From assembly GCA_946402785.1 (NCBI GenBank), contig CAMIXP010000015.1:1-16182 (forward strand): a DNA stretch of 16,182 nucleotides. Direction: 5' to 3'. The translations under genes and the position numbers were made by a program. Source of the stretch: an uncultured Caryophanales bacterium. Lineage in GTDB: Bacteria; Bacillota_I; Bacilli_A; RF39; UBA660. Below, in pieces: positions 1-7,763 of the stretch. The notes under the pieces are model-generated. The model ran no database searches. It worked only from the letters and a program-made list of their open reading frames with translations, and was not told the DNA's origin. The stretch's first letter is position 1. Each line of letters starts with the position of its first letter.

Positions 1-13
1 GAAAAGAATAGTG

Positions 14-19
14 TATAAT
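14..19 (+). promoter_or_regulatory. probable -10 element of rluB
   Basis: TATAAT lies 23 bases before the rluB start. A start site about seven bases downstream would give a leader of about 17 bases that contains the Shine-Dalgarno-like AGAGGG. The -35 region would lie outside the window, so the call rests on the -10 and the spacing alone. A promoter inside a longer scpAB-rluB type operon is possible. Confidence 0.45.
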
Positions 20-42
20 TTAGTAAGAAGAAGAGGGATATT

Positions 43-756
43 ATGGAAAGACTTCAAAAAGTAATTGCTGAATCTGGATATACATCTAGAAGAAAAGCAG
101 AAGAATTAATGTTAGCAGGAAAAGTAAAAGTTAATGGACAAGTAGTAACAGAACTAGGTACAAAAGTATCCGATTCTGATACCATTGAAATTGACAATAA
201 AATATTAGAAAAAGAATCAAAAGAATACTACATCATGAATAAACCAAGAGGAGTGATTACATCCACTTCTGATGATAAAGAAAGAAAAGTAGTAACAGAT
301 TTGATTCCAACAGAAGCAAGAATCTATCCAGTAGGAAGACTTGATTATGACACTACAGGAGTTCTTCTTTTAACAAACGATGGAGAGTTTGCTAACATCT
401 TAATGCAACCAAAAAATGGAATTGAAAAAGTATATTTGGCAAAACTAGAAGGAGTTATCAAAGGAGAACAAATCAATAAATTAAAAAAGGGAGTAGAACT
501 AGATCATGTAAAAGTAGTTCCATCCCGTGTTAAATTGAAAAAAGTCAATCAAGAAGGAAATTCATGTATGGTAGAAATTACCATTCATGAAGGAAAGAAT
601 CATCAAGTTAAAAGAATGTTTGAAGCAGTAGGCTTCCATGTAGAAAAATTAAAAAGAGAACGAATTGGTGTATTCACAACAGAAGGATTAAAATCAGGAG
701 AATATCGTAAATTAACTCCAAAAGAAGTAGCGATTGTTTATAGTTTGAAAAAATAA
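43..756 (+). CDS. rluB: 23S rRNA pseudouridine synthase, RsuA/RluB/E/F family
   Basis: This enzyme isomerises a uridine in large-subunit rRNA to pseudouridine; Bacillota RluB acts in the peptidyl-transferase region of 23S rRNA. The 237-residue protein starts with an S4 RNA-binding domain (about 1-60, with RLQKVIAESGYTSRRKAEE). The catalytic domain follows, carrying the GRLD motif at 98-101 with catalytic Asp101 and then TTGVLLLTNDG. HEGKNHQVKRM, near residue 190, is the other family signature. The ATG at 43 follows AGAGGG by a normal spacing, and full family length supports it. In many Bacillota this gene follows scpA-scpB; the upstream flank is not visible here. Assignment to RluB rather than another family member rests on the usual Bacillota context, so the exact target uridine is inferred. 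Confidence 0.93.
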   Translation: MERLQKVIAESGYTSRRKAEELMLAGKVKVNGQVVTELGTKVSDSDTIEIDNKILEKESKEYYIMNKPRGVITSTSDDKERKVVTDLIPTEARIYPVGRLDYDTTGVLLLTNDGEFANILMQPKNGIEKVYLAKLEGVIKGEQINKLKKGVELDHVKVVPSRVKLKKVNQEGNSCMVEITIHEGKNHQVKRMFEAVGFHVEKLKRERIGVFTTEGLKSGEYRKLTPKEVAIVYSLKK

Positions 757-783
757 AAAAGAATGATTTCTCATTCTTTTTTT
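755..783. terminator. bidirectional intrinsic terminator between rluB and ferredoxin
   Basis: The arm AAAAAAGAATGA (755-766) pairs with TCATTCTTTTTT (771-782) around a TTTC loop, and each strand ends in a T run. It lies between two convergent genes and can serve both. The 5' arm begins inside the rluB TAA, and the ferredoxin stop (785-787 on the minus strand) is two bases from the other end. Confidence 0.85.
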
Positions 784-784
784 A

Positions 785-994
785 TTAAGCAGCTTTCTCC
801 TCTGGAACATCTTCTACGATAGCTCCTGTAGGGCAAGTATCCATTGCATCTCTAGCTTCTTGTTCTTTGTCAGCTGGAATTTCTGCTACTTTACAAGTAG
901 AAACTCCGGCATCTCCGATTTCAAATAAGTCTTCAGCAACACCTGTACATGCTCCACATCCAACGCATGCTTCTGCATTAACTTTAATTTTCAT
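785..994 (-). CDS. single-cluster [4Fe-4S] ferredoxin
   Basis: This is a small cytosolic electron carrier of 69 residues. The cluster ligands fit C10-x2-C13-x2-C16 plus C54 followed by Pro, the pattern of one-cluster [4Fe-4S] ferredoxins such as Bacillus Fer. There is no second CxxCxxC set, so it is not a clostridial 2[4Fe-4S] type. An extra Cys34 is not a standard ligand. The C-terminus is acidic (EDVPEEKAA), as usual for the family. The start is preceded on the minus strand by AAAGGAAG about eight bases upstream. It is encoded alone, convergent with rluB and divergent from the next gene, with its own promoter. The redox partner cannot be read from this context. The gene is richer in Ala and Gly codons than its neighbours, which the ferredoxin fold explains. 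Confidence 0.93.
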   Translation of the reverse strand: MKIKVNAEACVGCGACTGVAEDLFEIGDAGVSTCKVAEIPADKEQEARDAMDTCPTGAIVEDVPEEKAA

Positions 995-1017
995 ATTTTT
1001 TACTTCCTTTCATGAAT

Positions 1018-1047
1018 ATTATATCGTAAAAAACAATCACACGTAAA
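1018..1047 (-). promoter_or_regulatory. ferredoxin promoter
   Basis: On the minus strand a perfect TATAAT (1018-1023) lies 18 bases from a weak -35, TTTACG (1042-1047). The predicted start near 1011 leaves a leader of about 17 bases holding the ribosome site. The 152-base gap 995-1146 holds only this promoter and the divergent one at 1103-1131. Confidence 0.55.
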
Positions 1048-1102
1048 GAGTTTTTAGAGAACAAAAAAGGAAAACGTAAAGTAAACAGAAATCCTCTTTT
1101 GT

Positions 1103-1131
1103 TTTACATATAGTTGTGATAAACTGATAAT
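1103..1131 (+). promoter_or_regulatory. sigma-A-type promoter of the tail-anchored protein gene
   Basis: TTTACA (1103-1108) and GATAAT (1126-1131) are separated by exactly 17 bases. The predicted transcription start falls near 1138, only about nine bases before the ATG at 1147, so part of the Shine-Dalgarno-like AAGAGGGTG would lie upstream of the mRNA. Either the true start site is a few bases earlier or translation begins on a very short leader. Confidence 0.6.
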
Positions 1132-1146
1132 AAGAGGGTGAGTCTT

Positions 1147-2127
1147 ATGAGACGAATGGACCGTTATCTAGATGAAACAGAAAACAGAGTAAATCGTTTA
1201 GAAAAGAATCAAGATTTATACCAAGATGTCGCAAACAACACAAAAGTAACCAATATTACAGATGTGACAAATGCCAATGCATTTGAATTAAGTTCTGATG
1301 AAGGTTTAGCATCTAGAGAAAAGTATCAAAGAATGCGTATGTATAATGGTATGGAAGATGTACCAAAAGTAAAAAAAGAATTAGAAGATTTTAAATACTT
1401 ATACGCAACCAAAGAAAAAAGAATCTATGATATTAATAGTGTATTAGAAGAAGCAAGAAAGAATCGTCAAGAAAAAGATGAATTAGAAGAAAAGAGAAAA
1501 TTAAAATACACAAGTTATAATATTTTCGCAGGTGTGAATCTAGAAGAATTAGAAAAGTATCGTGCAGAGAAAAAGAATCGTGAAAAGACTCCAGAAGAAG
1601 AGGAAATTCATGATTTAATGAATACGATTGCATCTAAGACATTGGCAGGAGAATTATCCAAAGAGGATACCGTAGATCTATTAAGTGATTTAATGGCAAC
1701 CAATATGTTAGATAAAGTTGCTCCAGCAGATGAAATGAATGAAGAAGAAAAAGAAGAAACAAAAGACGTAAAAGAAGAAATCAAAGAATTAGAAGAGGAA
1801 GAAGACACCGTAGAAAAAGATATTTTTGGAAAGTCTTTAGATGATGAACCAGTAAAAGAAGAAATTGATTTAGAGGGAACAGAAGAGTCTCAACCAATCA
1901 CAATAGATGAAGTGGAAGAAAGAAATAATGAAGAACCAACGGAAGAGAATAAAAAACTAGATAGTGACTTCTATACAAAGAGTATGGACTTATCCACAAG
2001 TGATTTAGAAATCGCAGATGACTTCAAAGATCCAAGTCTTCCAGTCTTTATTAAAATCCTCATTGTATTCTTAATTCTTGCCATTATCGCAATGGCAATC
2101 TATTTCGTTTATTTAAAGATAAAATAA
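1147..2127 (+). CDS. acidic coiled-coil protein with C-terminal membrane anchor, function unknown
   Basis: I do not recognise a family. The 326-residue chain begins with a charged helical segment (MRRMDRYLDETENRVNRLEK). A heptad-like region, probably coiled coil, spans about 65-150. A very acidic, low-complexity stretch rich in Glu follows (about 195-270). One hydrophobic segment at about 301-322 ends in LKIK. There is no signal peptide, so the expected topology is tail-anchored, with nearly the whole protein in the cytosol. I chose the ATG at 1147 because AAGAGGGTG precedes it at a normal distance; the upstream GTG at 1138 overlaps that site. The gene is monocistronic, with its own promoter and terminator. 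A scaffold or membrane-tethering role is possible, but nothing in the sequence fixes it. Confidence 0.8.
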   Translation: MRRMDRYLDETENRVNRLEKNQDLYQDVANNTKVTNITDVTNANAFELSSDEGLASREKYQRMRMYNGMEDVPKVKKELEDFKYLYATKEKRIYDINSVLEEARKNRQEKDELEEKRKLKYTSYNIFAGVNLEELEKYRAEKKNREKTPEEEEIHDLMNTIASKTLAGELSKEDTVDLLSDLMATNMLDKVAPADEMNEEEKEETKDVKEEIKELEEEEDTVEKDIFGKSLDDEPVKEEIDLEGTEESQPITIDEVEERNNEEPTEENKKLDSDFYTKSMDLSTSDLEIADDFKDPSLPVFIKILIVFLILAIIAMAIYFVYLKIK

Positions 2128-2159
2128 AGAGAAAGTTGTTCAACTTTTTCTTTTTTTTT
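2126..2159 (+). terminator. intrinsic terminator
   Basis: AAAGAGAAAGTT (2126-2137) pairs with AACTTTTTCTTT (2142-2153) with one G-T pair and a GTTC loop, and the T run continues to 2159. The stem starts inside the TAA of the preceding gene. Confidence 0.85.
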
Positions 2160-2167
2160 GGTATGAT
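2139..2167 (+). promoter_or_regulatory. promoter of the unknown gene-polC unit, extended -10
   Basis: TATGAT (2162-2167) is preceded by TGG, giving an extended -10. TTCAAC (2139-2144) is a possible -35 at 17 bases but lies within the preceding terminator hairpin. The predicted leader is about 19 bases. Confidence 0.5.
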
Positions 2168-2192
2168 ATTACTAAGAGTGGTGAAGATAAAA

Positions 2193-3014
2193 ATGAACAC
2201 AAAATTTATCGTAAATGATTATGCCTTGATATGGAATCTTTTATTTCAATCATCTCCAGTAGATATATTATCCAAAGTAAAAGAAAAACTATGGGAAACC
2301 TATAGAGAAGAATATAATCAAACCTATAATGACAAAATGGCTATTATGAAAGACTATAAGAATTTTATTCCAAACAATGATACAATTTATAACGTAGTCT
2401 TAGAAAATAAATTTTATGATAAAGTAAAAAAACAAGCAGAAAAATATAGATTAGAAGTTATGAATGTATGGGATAAAAACAAGAAAAATACAGATTATTT
2501 AATCGACAAAATTGTAAGAATCAATATCCCAGAATATACTTTTTTTGTAGTGAATAAAGAATTAGGAGTAATTGATCATCCTGTAAAAGGAAGCATGGTA
2601 TTAGGAAAACCAATTGATACCAAGAATCCATTATTACTTTTATATGAAATTACGATGAATATTGTCATGAATAATATCAAAGTTTATGATGAAAAAGATA
2701 AAGACTTCAAAAAAGCAATTGTTGAGTTAGCGGTATTAAATGAATATGCAACAAAACTAAATAATAGAAGTTGTTATTTAAGTGGAAATCCAAGCCTTTT
2801 ATCCTTAAAAAGATGGATTTATCCATATTGGCTAATGTATTTAGGAATTCCAAAAGAAGAATTTCAAAACTACATGATGAGAGATAAAATTGCATTTGAT
2901 ATGGAAAAATATGCATATGAAAAAGAATTAAAGAAAATGAACCTAGAAGAATTTATAGACTTCTGTATTCGAAATAAACGATATATCGTAAGAGAAAACA
3001 TGAAATCACAATAG
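2193..3014 (+). CDS. conserved-looking protein of unknown function, upstream of polC
   Basis: This 273-residue protein is not one I recognise. It has no signal peptide, no clear membrane helix and no nucleotide-binding loop. It is rich in Lys, Glu, Tyr and Asn. It contains YPYWLMYLGIPKEEF near the C-terminus and the segment ELAVLNEYATKL around 200-210. The latter loosely recalls the third-ligand helix of zinc peptidases, but there is no HExxH (YEITMN is the nearest match), so I do not call a peptidase. I chose the ATG at 2193 because the longer reading from a TTG at 2136 would translate the upstream terminator, whereas GTGGTG lies about nine bases before 2193. Its stop is 19 bases before polC with no terminator between, so the two are probably co-transcribed. 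Confidence 0.8.
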   Translation: MNTKFIVNDYALIWNLLFQSSPVDILSKVKEKLWETYREEYNQTYNDKMAIMKDYKNFIPNNDTIYNVVLENKFYDKVKKQAEKYRLEVMNVWDKNKKNTDYLIDKIVRINIPEYTFFVVNKELGVIDHPVKGSMVLGKPIDTKNPLLLLYEITMNIVMNNIKVYDEKDKDFKKAIVELAVLNEYATKLNNRSCYLSGNPSLLSLKRWIYPYWLMYLGIPKEEFQNYMMRDKIAFDMEKYAYEKELKKMNLEEFIDFCIRNKRYIVRENMKSQ

Positions 3015-3033
3015 ACGAGGAGCAGGGGGATTT

Positions 3034-6000
3034 ATGGAAGACAAGATGAAAATATTATTAGACAAAATAAATATTGGAGAAGAATCTTTCCAATATTTTA
3101 ATGATGCAAAAATCTTGAAAATCAAAGTAAATCCTACAGCTAAAAGTTGGAATATTTTCATTGAAAAAGAAGAACTATTACCAGTAGAAGTCCTACAAGA
3201 ATTAGAAGAGAAGAAACAAAATCTAGATGAAAATGCCGAATCCATTGAGTTTGTTTTTACAATTCTAAATCCAAACTTAGAAACATATGTTTCTTATTTT
3301 AAAGATTATTTCTTAAAACAATGTAAGAAAGAATTAAAAGTGCTTTCTTTATACCAAGAGAGTTTAATCATTGAAAACGACAAATTGTTGTTAGTCGTAT
3401 CTGATCGACCAGAACAAGAAGCCATGGAAAAAGCTCTTCCAAAGATTCAAAAGTTTTATAAACAAATGGGTTATTCCGAAGAAATTGAAATAGAAGTAAG
3501 AGAAGATGAAAATATTCTAGAAAAGGTACAACAAGAATTACAAGAAGAAATCAGTCACATAGAAGGAAAGAAAGAAGAAAAGAAAGAGAAAAAAGAAGCA
3601 TCTCCTGAAAAGAAAACCTATAAAAGAGAAGCAGTAGAAGAAAATAATGTGATTGGACGAGGAATCAAAGAAGAACCAATTAAGATTAAATCTATTATTG
3701 GAGAAGACAATAATGTCGTTATTGAAGCAAAACTATTTGGAACAGACTTCTTTGAATCTCCTAAAACAGACTTTAAGATTATTACATTAAAACTAACAGA
3801 CTATTCGGATAGTATTTATTCCAAAGTATTTGTAAGAGAAGCTGATGAATATAAACGATTATCTAAAGAATTTAAAGAAGGTAATTGGTATAAAATTAGA
3901 GGTGCTTCTGTTAATGATAAATATTCAAAAGAATTAGTAATTAATGCAAGAGATATTTTAAAAATCGATTCAAAAGACTCTTCTCGTAAAGATACATCTG
4001 AAGAAAAAAGAGTAGAGTTACACTGTCATACCATGATGAGTCAAATGGATGGAGTTGCACCAGAAACAGATATTGTAAAAACAGCTATGAAATTTGGAAT
4101 GAAAGCCGTTGCGATTACCGACCACAATGGTGTCCAAGGATTCCCTCATGTTTTTAGTATGGTAACAGATCATAATAAAAACTTAAAAGAAGGAGAAGAA
4201 CCATTTAAAGCTATCTACGGAGCAGAACTTACTATGATAGATGATTCTGTGGATATTGTGACACGTCCAAATGACGAGGTTATGTTGGATCAGACATTTG
4301 TTGTATTCGACTTTGAAACAACAGGTTTTAATGCCGGTGGTGCAGATTCTATCATTGAAATTGGTGCTGTTAAAATCAAAAATGGAGAAATCCTAGAAAG
4401 ATATGATGAATTAATTAATCCAGGAAGACCTCTTCCTCCTAAAATAACAGAATTAACCAATATTACAGATGAAATGCTAGAAGGAAAAGAAGATGAAGAA
4501 ACTGCTGTTAAGAAGTTTATTGAGTGGTTTGGAGATTGCCCAATGGTCGCTCATAACGCAAAGTTCGATGTATCTTTCTTAGAGATGGCCTACAATAAAT
4601 ATAATTTGGGTACATTTACAAACCCAGTAATCGATACCTTAGAATTATCAAGAACCATGGATAATACGTATGCAAGACACTCTTTATCCGCATTAGTAAA
4701 ACGATATGAAGTTCCTTGGGATGAAACTTCTCACCATAGAGGAGATTATGATGCAGAAGGAACTGCATTAGTTTTCCACAAGATGTTGAAGAAATTATCC
4801 AATCGTAATATTGAAAAAATGTCTGATTTAGACAAATTAGTTGATAAATCAGAAATTCATAAATATGGTAGTGCTCATCATATTAATTTATTAGTAAAAA
4901 ATAAAAAAGGATTAAAGAACTTATTCCAATTAGTTTCACTTGCGAACACAACCTATCTATATAAAACACCTCGTATTCTAAGAAGTGTGATTGAAGAACA
5001 TAGAGATGGATTATTAGTAGGTAGTGGATGTTATGAGAGTGAAGTATGGGATCAAGCAAAATCAAAAAGTGATGATGAATTATCAAATATTATTCGTTTC
5101 TACGATTATGTAGAAGTACAACCAGTTGATTGCTATAATCACTTAATTCAAACAAGTGACTTTGCATCTCCTGCAGAAGTAATGGCAAACATTGAAAAGA
5201 TTATTCGTGTTACCAAAGAAGCAGGAAAAATCATTGTAGCAACAGGAGACGTACATCACATTAATCCAGAAGATAAAATCTATCGTGAGATTATTGTCAA
5301 TCAAAAAGTACCAGGAGGTGGAAGACATCCTCTTGCGAAAAGTGATATTAAAGAAATACCATCCAATCATTTTAGAACAACCGATGAAATGATGGAAGAC
5401 TTCCAATTCTTAGGAGAAGAATTAGCACATGAAATTGTCATTGAAAATACCAATAAGATTGCAGACATGTGTGAAATCGTAGAAGTCATTATTGATACAG
5501 GTGGTATTCCATTCTCTCCAAGAGTTAAATCAGATGATGGAAAAAGTTACTTAGACTGTCCTGTAGTCGTAACGGATTTGGTTTATACAAAAGCAAAAGA
5601 ATGGTATGGAGAACCATTACCATATCTTCTAGAAGAAAGAATCGCAACCGAACTATATGGAGATGTTGTTTATAAAATTATTACAGAAAGACATCAAGAG
5701 GATGGATTAAAAGCAGATGAATTTGAAAAGATTTGTCATAAAGAACTACATGATGAAATACTAAAAGGATTCGACAATATCAAAAATATGGTTACGGAAT
5801 ATGTAAAAAAGACATCGGAAGAAGAATTAGATGAAAAAGGTCTAGAAAAGAAAGTGAAGAAGACCCTTGGTGGAGTTATTGGAGGAGGATTCGATCCAAT
5901 TTACTTAATTGCTCAAAGATTGGTAAAACACTCCAATGATGAAGGATACTTAGTTGGATCCCGTGGATCCGTAGGTTCTAGTTTCGTAGCCACCTTAATG

Positions 6001-7659
6001 GGAATAACGGAAGTAAACCCACTTGCTCCTCATTATCGTTGTGGAAAATGTAAATTAAGTATTTTCGATGATGATGAAGGAAAAGCATTAGGTGCTACAT
6101 ATTCTTCTGGATTTGATTTACCAGATCATGAATGTCCAAACTGTCATATTCCAATGATTAAAGATGGACAAGATATGCCATTCGCAACGTTCTTAGGATT
6201 CAATGCCGATAAAGTACCAGATATTGATTTAAACTTCTCTGATTTAAATCAAGCATCTGCTCATGCTTATACGAAAGTGTTATTTGGTGAGAATAATGTA
6301 TATCGTGCAGGAACGATTGGTACAGTTGCAGATAAAACAGCCTATGGTTTTGTCAAAGGATATTTTGAAGATAAAGGAATTACAGATGTTCGTTCTGCAG
6401 AAATAGAACGTCTAGCAATTGGATGTACAGGAGTCAAACGTACAACAGGACAACACCCAGGAGGAATCGTTGTTATTCCAGACTATATGGATGTATCTGA
6501 TTTTACGCCTTACCAATATCCTGCAGAAGATGCAACCGCAGAGTGGAGAACGACTCACTTTGATTACCATTCGATCGATCAATGTTTATTAAAACTAGAT
6601 ATCCTAGGTCATAGTGATCCAACCCAACTTCGTTTAATTCAAAATCAATCCGGTACGGATATTTTAAAAGTACCATTAGATGATAAAGATACGATGTCTA
6701 TTTTCACATCGACCAAAGCATTAGGAGTAACCAATGAACAAATCATGTGTCCAACCGGAACCTTAGGAATTCCAGAGTTCGGTACACCATTTACCATATC
6801 TTTAGTAGAAGATACAAAGCCTACGACATTTGCCGAGCTTGTTAAAATTTCTGGTCTATCTCATGGTACCGATGTATGGTTAGGAAATGCACAAGAATTA
6901 ATTCAAAAGAATATTGTTCCATTTAAAGAAACAATCGGCTGTCGTGACGATATCATGGTTTACTTAATGTATCATGGAGTAAAGCCAATTAAAGCATTTA
7001 AGATTATGGAGTTTGTTCGTAAAGGAAAAGCATCCAAAGATCCAGATACATGGGCTGAACATGTAAAAACAATGCAAGAAGCTGAAATACCAGATTGGTT
7101 TATTAATTCTTGTCAAAAGATTAAATACATGTTCCCAAAAGCACATGCTGCAGCCTATGTTATTTCTGCATTCCGTATTGCATGGTATAAAGTTCATATG
7201 CCAGTATACTTCTATGCATCTTGGTTAACATCCAAAGCAACAGATGTAGAAGTAGAAACAATGATTAAAGGATATAATTCCATCAAAGCAAGAATTGAGG
7301 ATATTCAATCCAAAGGTTATGAAGCAACCAATAAGGAACAAGGTCAATTAGAATCCTTAAAAGTAGCTTTAGAAGCAACTGCAAGAGGAATGAAATTCCT
7401 ACCAGTAGATTTATATAAGAGTGACGCAACCGTTTGGGTTGTTAATAGTGATAATGAAATCTATCCACCATTTAACGCCATTGAAGGACTAGGAGATACT
7501 GTTGCTAAAAATATAGTCGCAGAAAGAGAAAAAGGAAAATTCCTAAGTGTAGAAGATGTACAAAAACGTGGTAAGGTTTCTCAAACACTAATTGATAAGA
7601 TGAAGGAAATGAACATCTTAAATGATCTTCCAGATTCGAATCAATTAACATTGTTCTAA
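3034..7659 (+). CDS. polC: DNA polymerase III alpha subunit, Gram-positive PolC type
   Basis: This is the replicative DNA polymerase with built-in 3'-5' proofreading. Domains in order: an N-terminal region and OB-like fold (about 1-320) with a Lys/Glu-rich linker near 175-190; a PHP domain that starts at HCH 330-332 (also D363-H364 and D739VHH); inside it a DEDDh exonuclease with D426 and E428 (DFETTG), D512 (HNAKFD) and H568/D573. Then come SRGSVG, a zinc knuckle with C1003, C1006, C1034 and C1037, and the polymerase core with D1063 and D1065 (PDIDLNFS) and D1189 (KLDILGH), plus QHPGG at 1140. The chain ends in NQLTLF, the sliding-clamp-binding peptide. All catalytic residues are present. 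At 1541 residues it is about 100 longer than B. subtilis PolC (1437), partly through an insertion around 875-945. The start has AGGGGGA in front of the ATG. Confidence 0.98.
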   Translation: MEDKMKILLDKINIGEESFQYFNDAKILKIKVNPTAKSWNIFIEKEELLPVEVLQELEEKKQNLDENAESIEFVFTILNPNLETYVSYFKDYFLKQCKKELKVLSLYQESLIIENDKLLLVVSDRPEQEAMEKALPKIQKFYKQMGYSEEIEIEVREDENILEKVQQELQEEISHIEGKKEEKKEKKEASPEKKTYKREAVEENNVIGRGIKEEPIKIKSIIGEDNNVVIEAKLFGTDFFESPKTDFKIITLKLTDYSDSIYSKVFVREADEYKRLSKEFKEGNWYKIRGASVNDKYSKELVINARDILKIDSKDSSRKDTSEEKRVELHCHTMMSQMDGVAPETDIVKTAMKFGMKAVAITDHNGVQGFPHVFSMVTDHNKNLKEGEEPFKAIYGAELTMIDDSVDIVTRPNDEVMLDQTFVVFDFETTGFNAGGADSIIEIGAVKIKNGEILERYDELINPGRPLPPKITELTNITDEMLEGKEDEETAVKKFIEWFGDCPMVAHNAKFDVSFLEMAYNKYNLGTFTNPVIDTLELSRTMDNTYARHSLSALVKRYEVPWDETSHHRGDYDAEGTALVFHKMLKKLSNRNIEKMSDLDKLVDKSEIHKYGSAHHINLLVKNKKGLKNLFQLVSLANTTYLYKTPRILRSVIEEHRDGLLVGSGCYESEVWDQAKSKSDDELSNIIRFYDYVEVQPVDCYNHLIQTSDFASPAEVMANIEKIIRVTKEAGKIIVATGDVHHINPEDKIYREIIVNQKVPGGGRHPLAKSDIKEIPSNHFRTTDEMMEDFQFLGEELAHEIVIENTNKIADMCEIVEVIIDTGGIPFSPRVKSDDGKSYLDCPVVVTDLVYTKAKEWYGEPLPYLLEERIATELYGDVVYKIITERHQEDGLKADEFEKICHKELHDEILKGFDNIKNMVTEYVKKTSEEELDEKGLEKKVKKTLGGVIGGGFDPIYLIAQRLVKHSNDEGYLVGSRGSVGSSFVATLMGITEVNPLAPHYRCGKCKLSIFDDDEGKALGATYSSGFDLPDHECPNCHIPMIKDGQDMPFATFLGFNADKVPDIDLNFSDLNQASAHAYTKVLFGENNVYRAGTIGTVADKTAYGFVKGYFEDKGITDVRSAEIERLAIGCTGVKRTTGQHPGGIVVIPDYMDVSDFTPYQYPAEDATAEWRTTHFDYHSIDQCLLKLDILGHSDPTQLRLIQNQSGTDILKVPLDDKDTMSIFTSTKALGVTNEQIMCPTGTLGIPEFGTPFTISLVEDTKPTTFAELVKISGLSHGTDVWLGNAQELIQKNIVPFKETIGCRDDIMVYLMYHGVKPIKAFKIMEFVRKGKASKDPDTWAEHVKTMQEAEIPDWFINSCQKIKYMFPKAHAAAYVISAFRIAWYKVHMPVYFYASWLTSKATDVEVETMIKGYNSIKARIEDIQSKGYEATNKEQGQLESLKVALEATARGMKFLPVDLYKSDATVWVVNSDNEIYPPFNAIEGLGDTVAKNIVAEREKGKFLSVEDVQKRGKVSQTLIDKMKEMNILNDLPDSNQLTLF

Positions 7660-7683
7660 AAGGCAAGAAATTGCCTTTTTTTT
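7658..7683 (+). terminator. intrinsic terminator after polC
   Basis: AAAAGGCAA (7658-7666) pairs with TTGCCTTTT (7671-7679) around a GAAA tetraloop, and the T run continues to 7683. The stem begins in the stop codon of polC. Confidence 0.9.
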
Positions 7684-7716
7684 GACAATAATTATACACA
7701 TGCCTTTCCAATTCAA

Positions 7717-7745
7717 TTGACTGTAAATATAATGTATACTATACT
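7717..7745 (+). promoter_or_regulatory. promoter of the surface-protein gene
   Basis: TTGACT (7717-7722) and TATACT (7740-7745) are 17 bases apart. Further -10-like hexamers TATAAT at 7728-7733 and 7746-7751 make alternative start sites possible. The best pair predicts a start near 7752 and a leader of about 12 bases. A perfect TTGACA at 7682-7687 has no partner at normal spacing. Confidence 0.6.
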
Positions 7746-7763
7746 TATAATAGAAGGTAGGGA

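Noticed and set aside
1138..1146. GTG start for the tail-anchored protein
   Set aside because: It overlaps the Shine-Dalgarno-like AAGAGGGTG, which is correctly spaced for the ATG at 1147.
1741..1815. GAAGAA-rich stretch as a simple-sequence repeat or mobile remnant
   Set aside because: It is in frame, codes for an acidic protein segment and shows no regular unit or flanking repeats.
2136..2192. TTG start extending the protein upstream of polC by 19 residues
   Set aside because: The extension is a run of Phe read from the terminator T tract and lies upstream of the promoter -10.
6598..6624. PolC HSDP where B. subtilis has HDDP, as a lost catalytic residue
   Set aside because: The third catalytic Asp is the one in KLDILGH (D1189), which is present; the Ser is beside it, not part of the triad.
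7682..7687. Perfect TTGACA as a promoter -35
   Set aside because: No -10-like hexamer lies 16-18 bases downstream, and it is inside the polC terminator tail.
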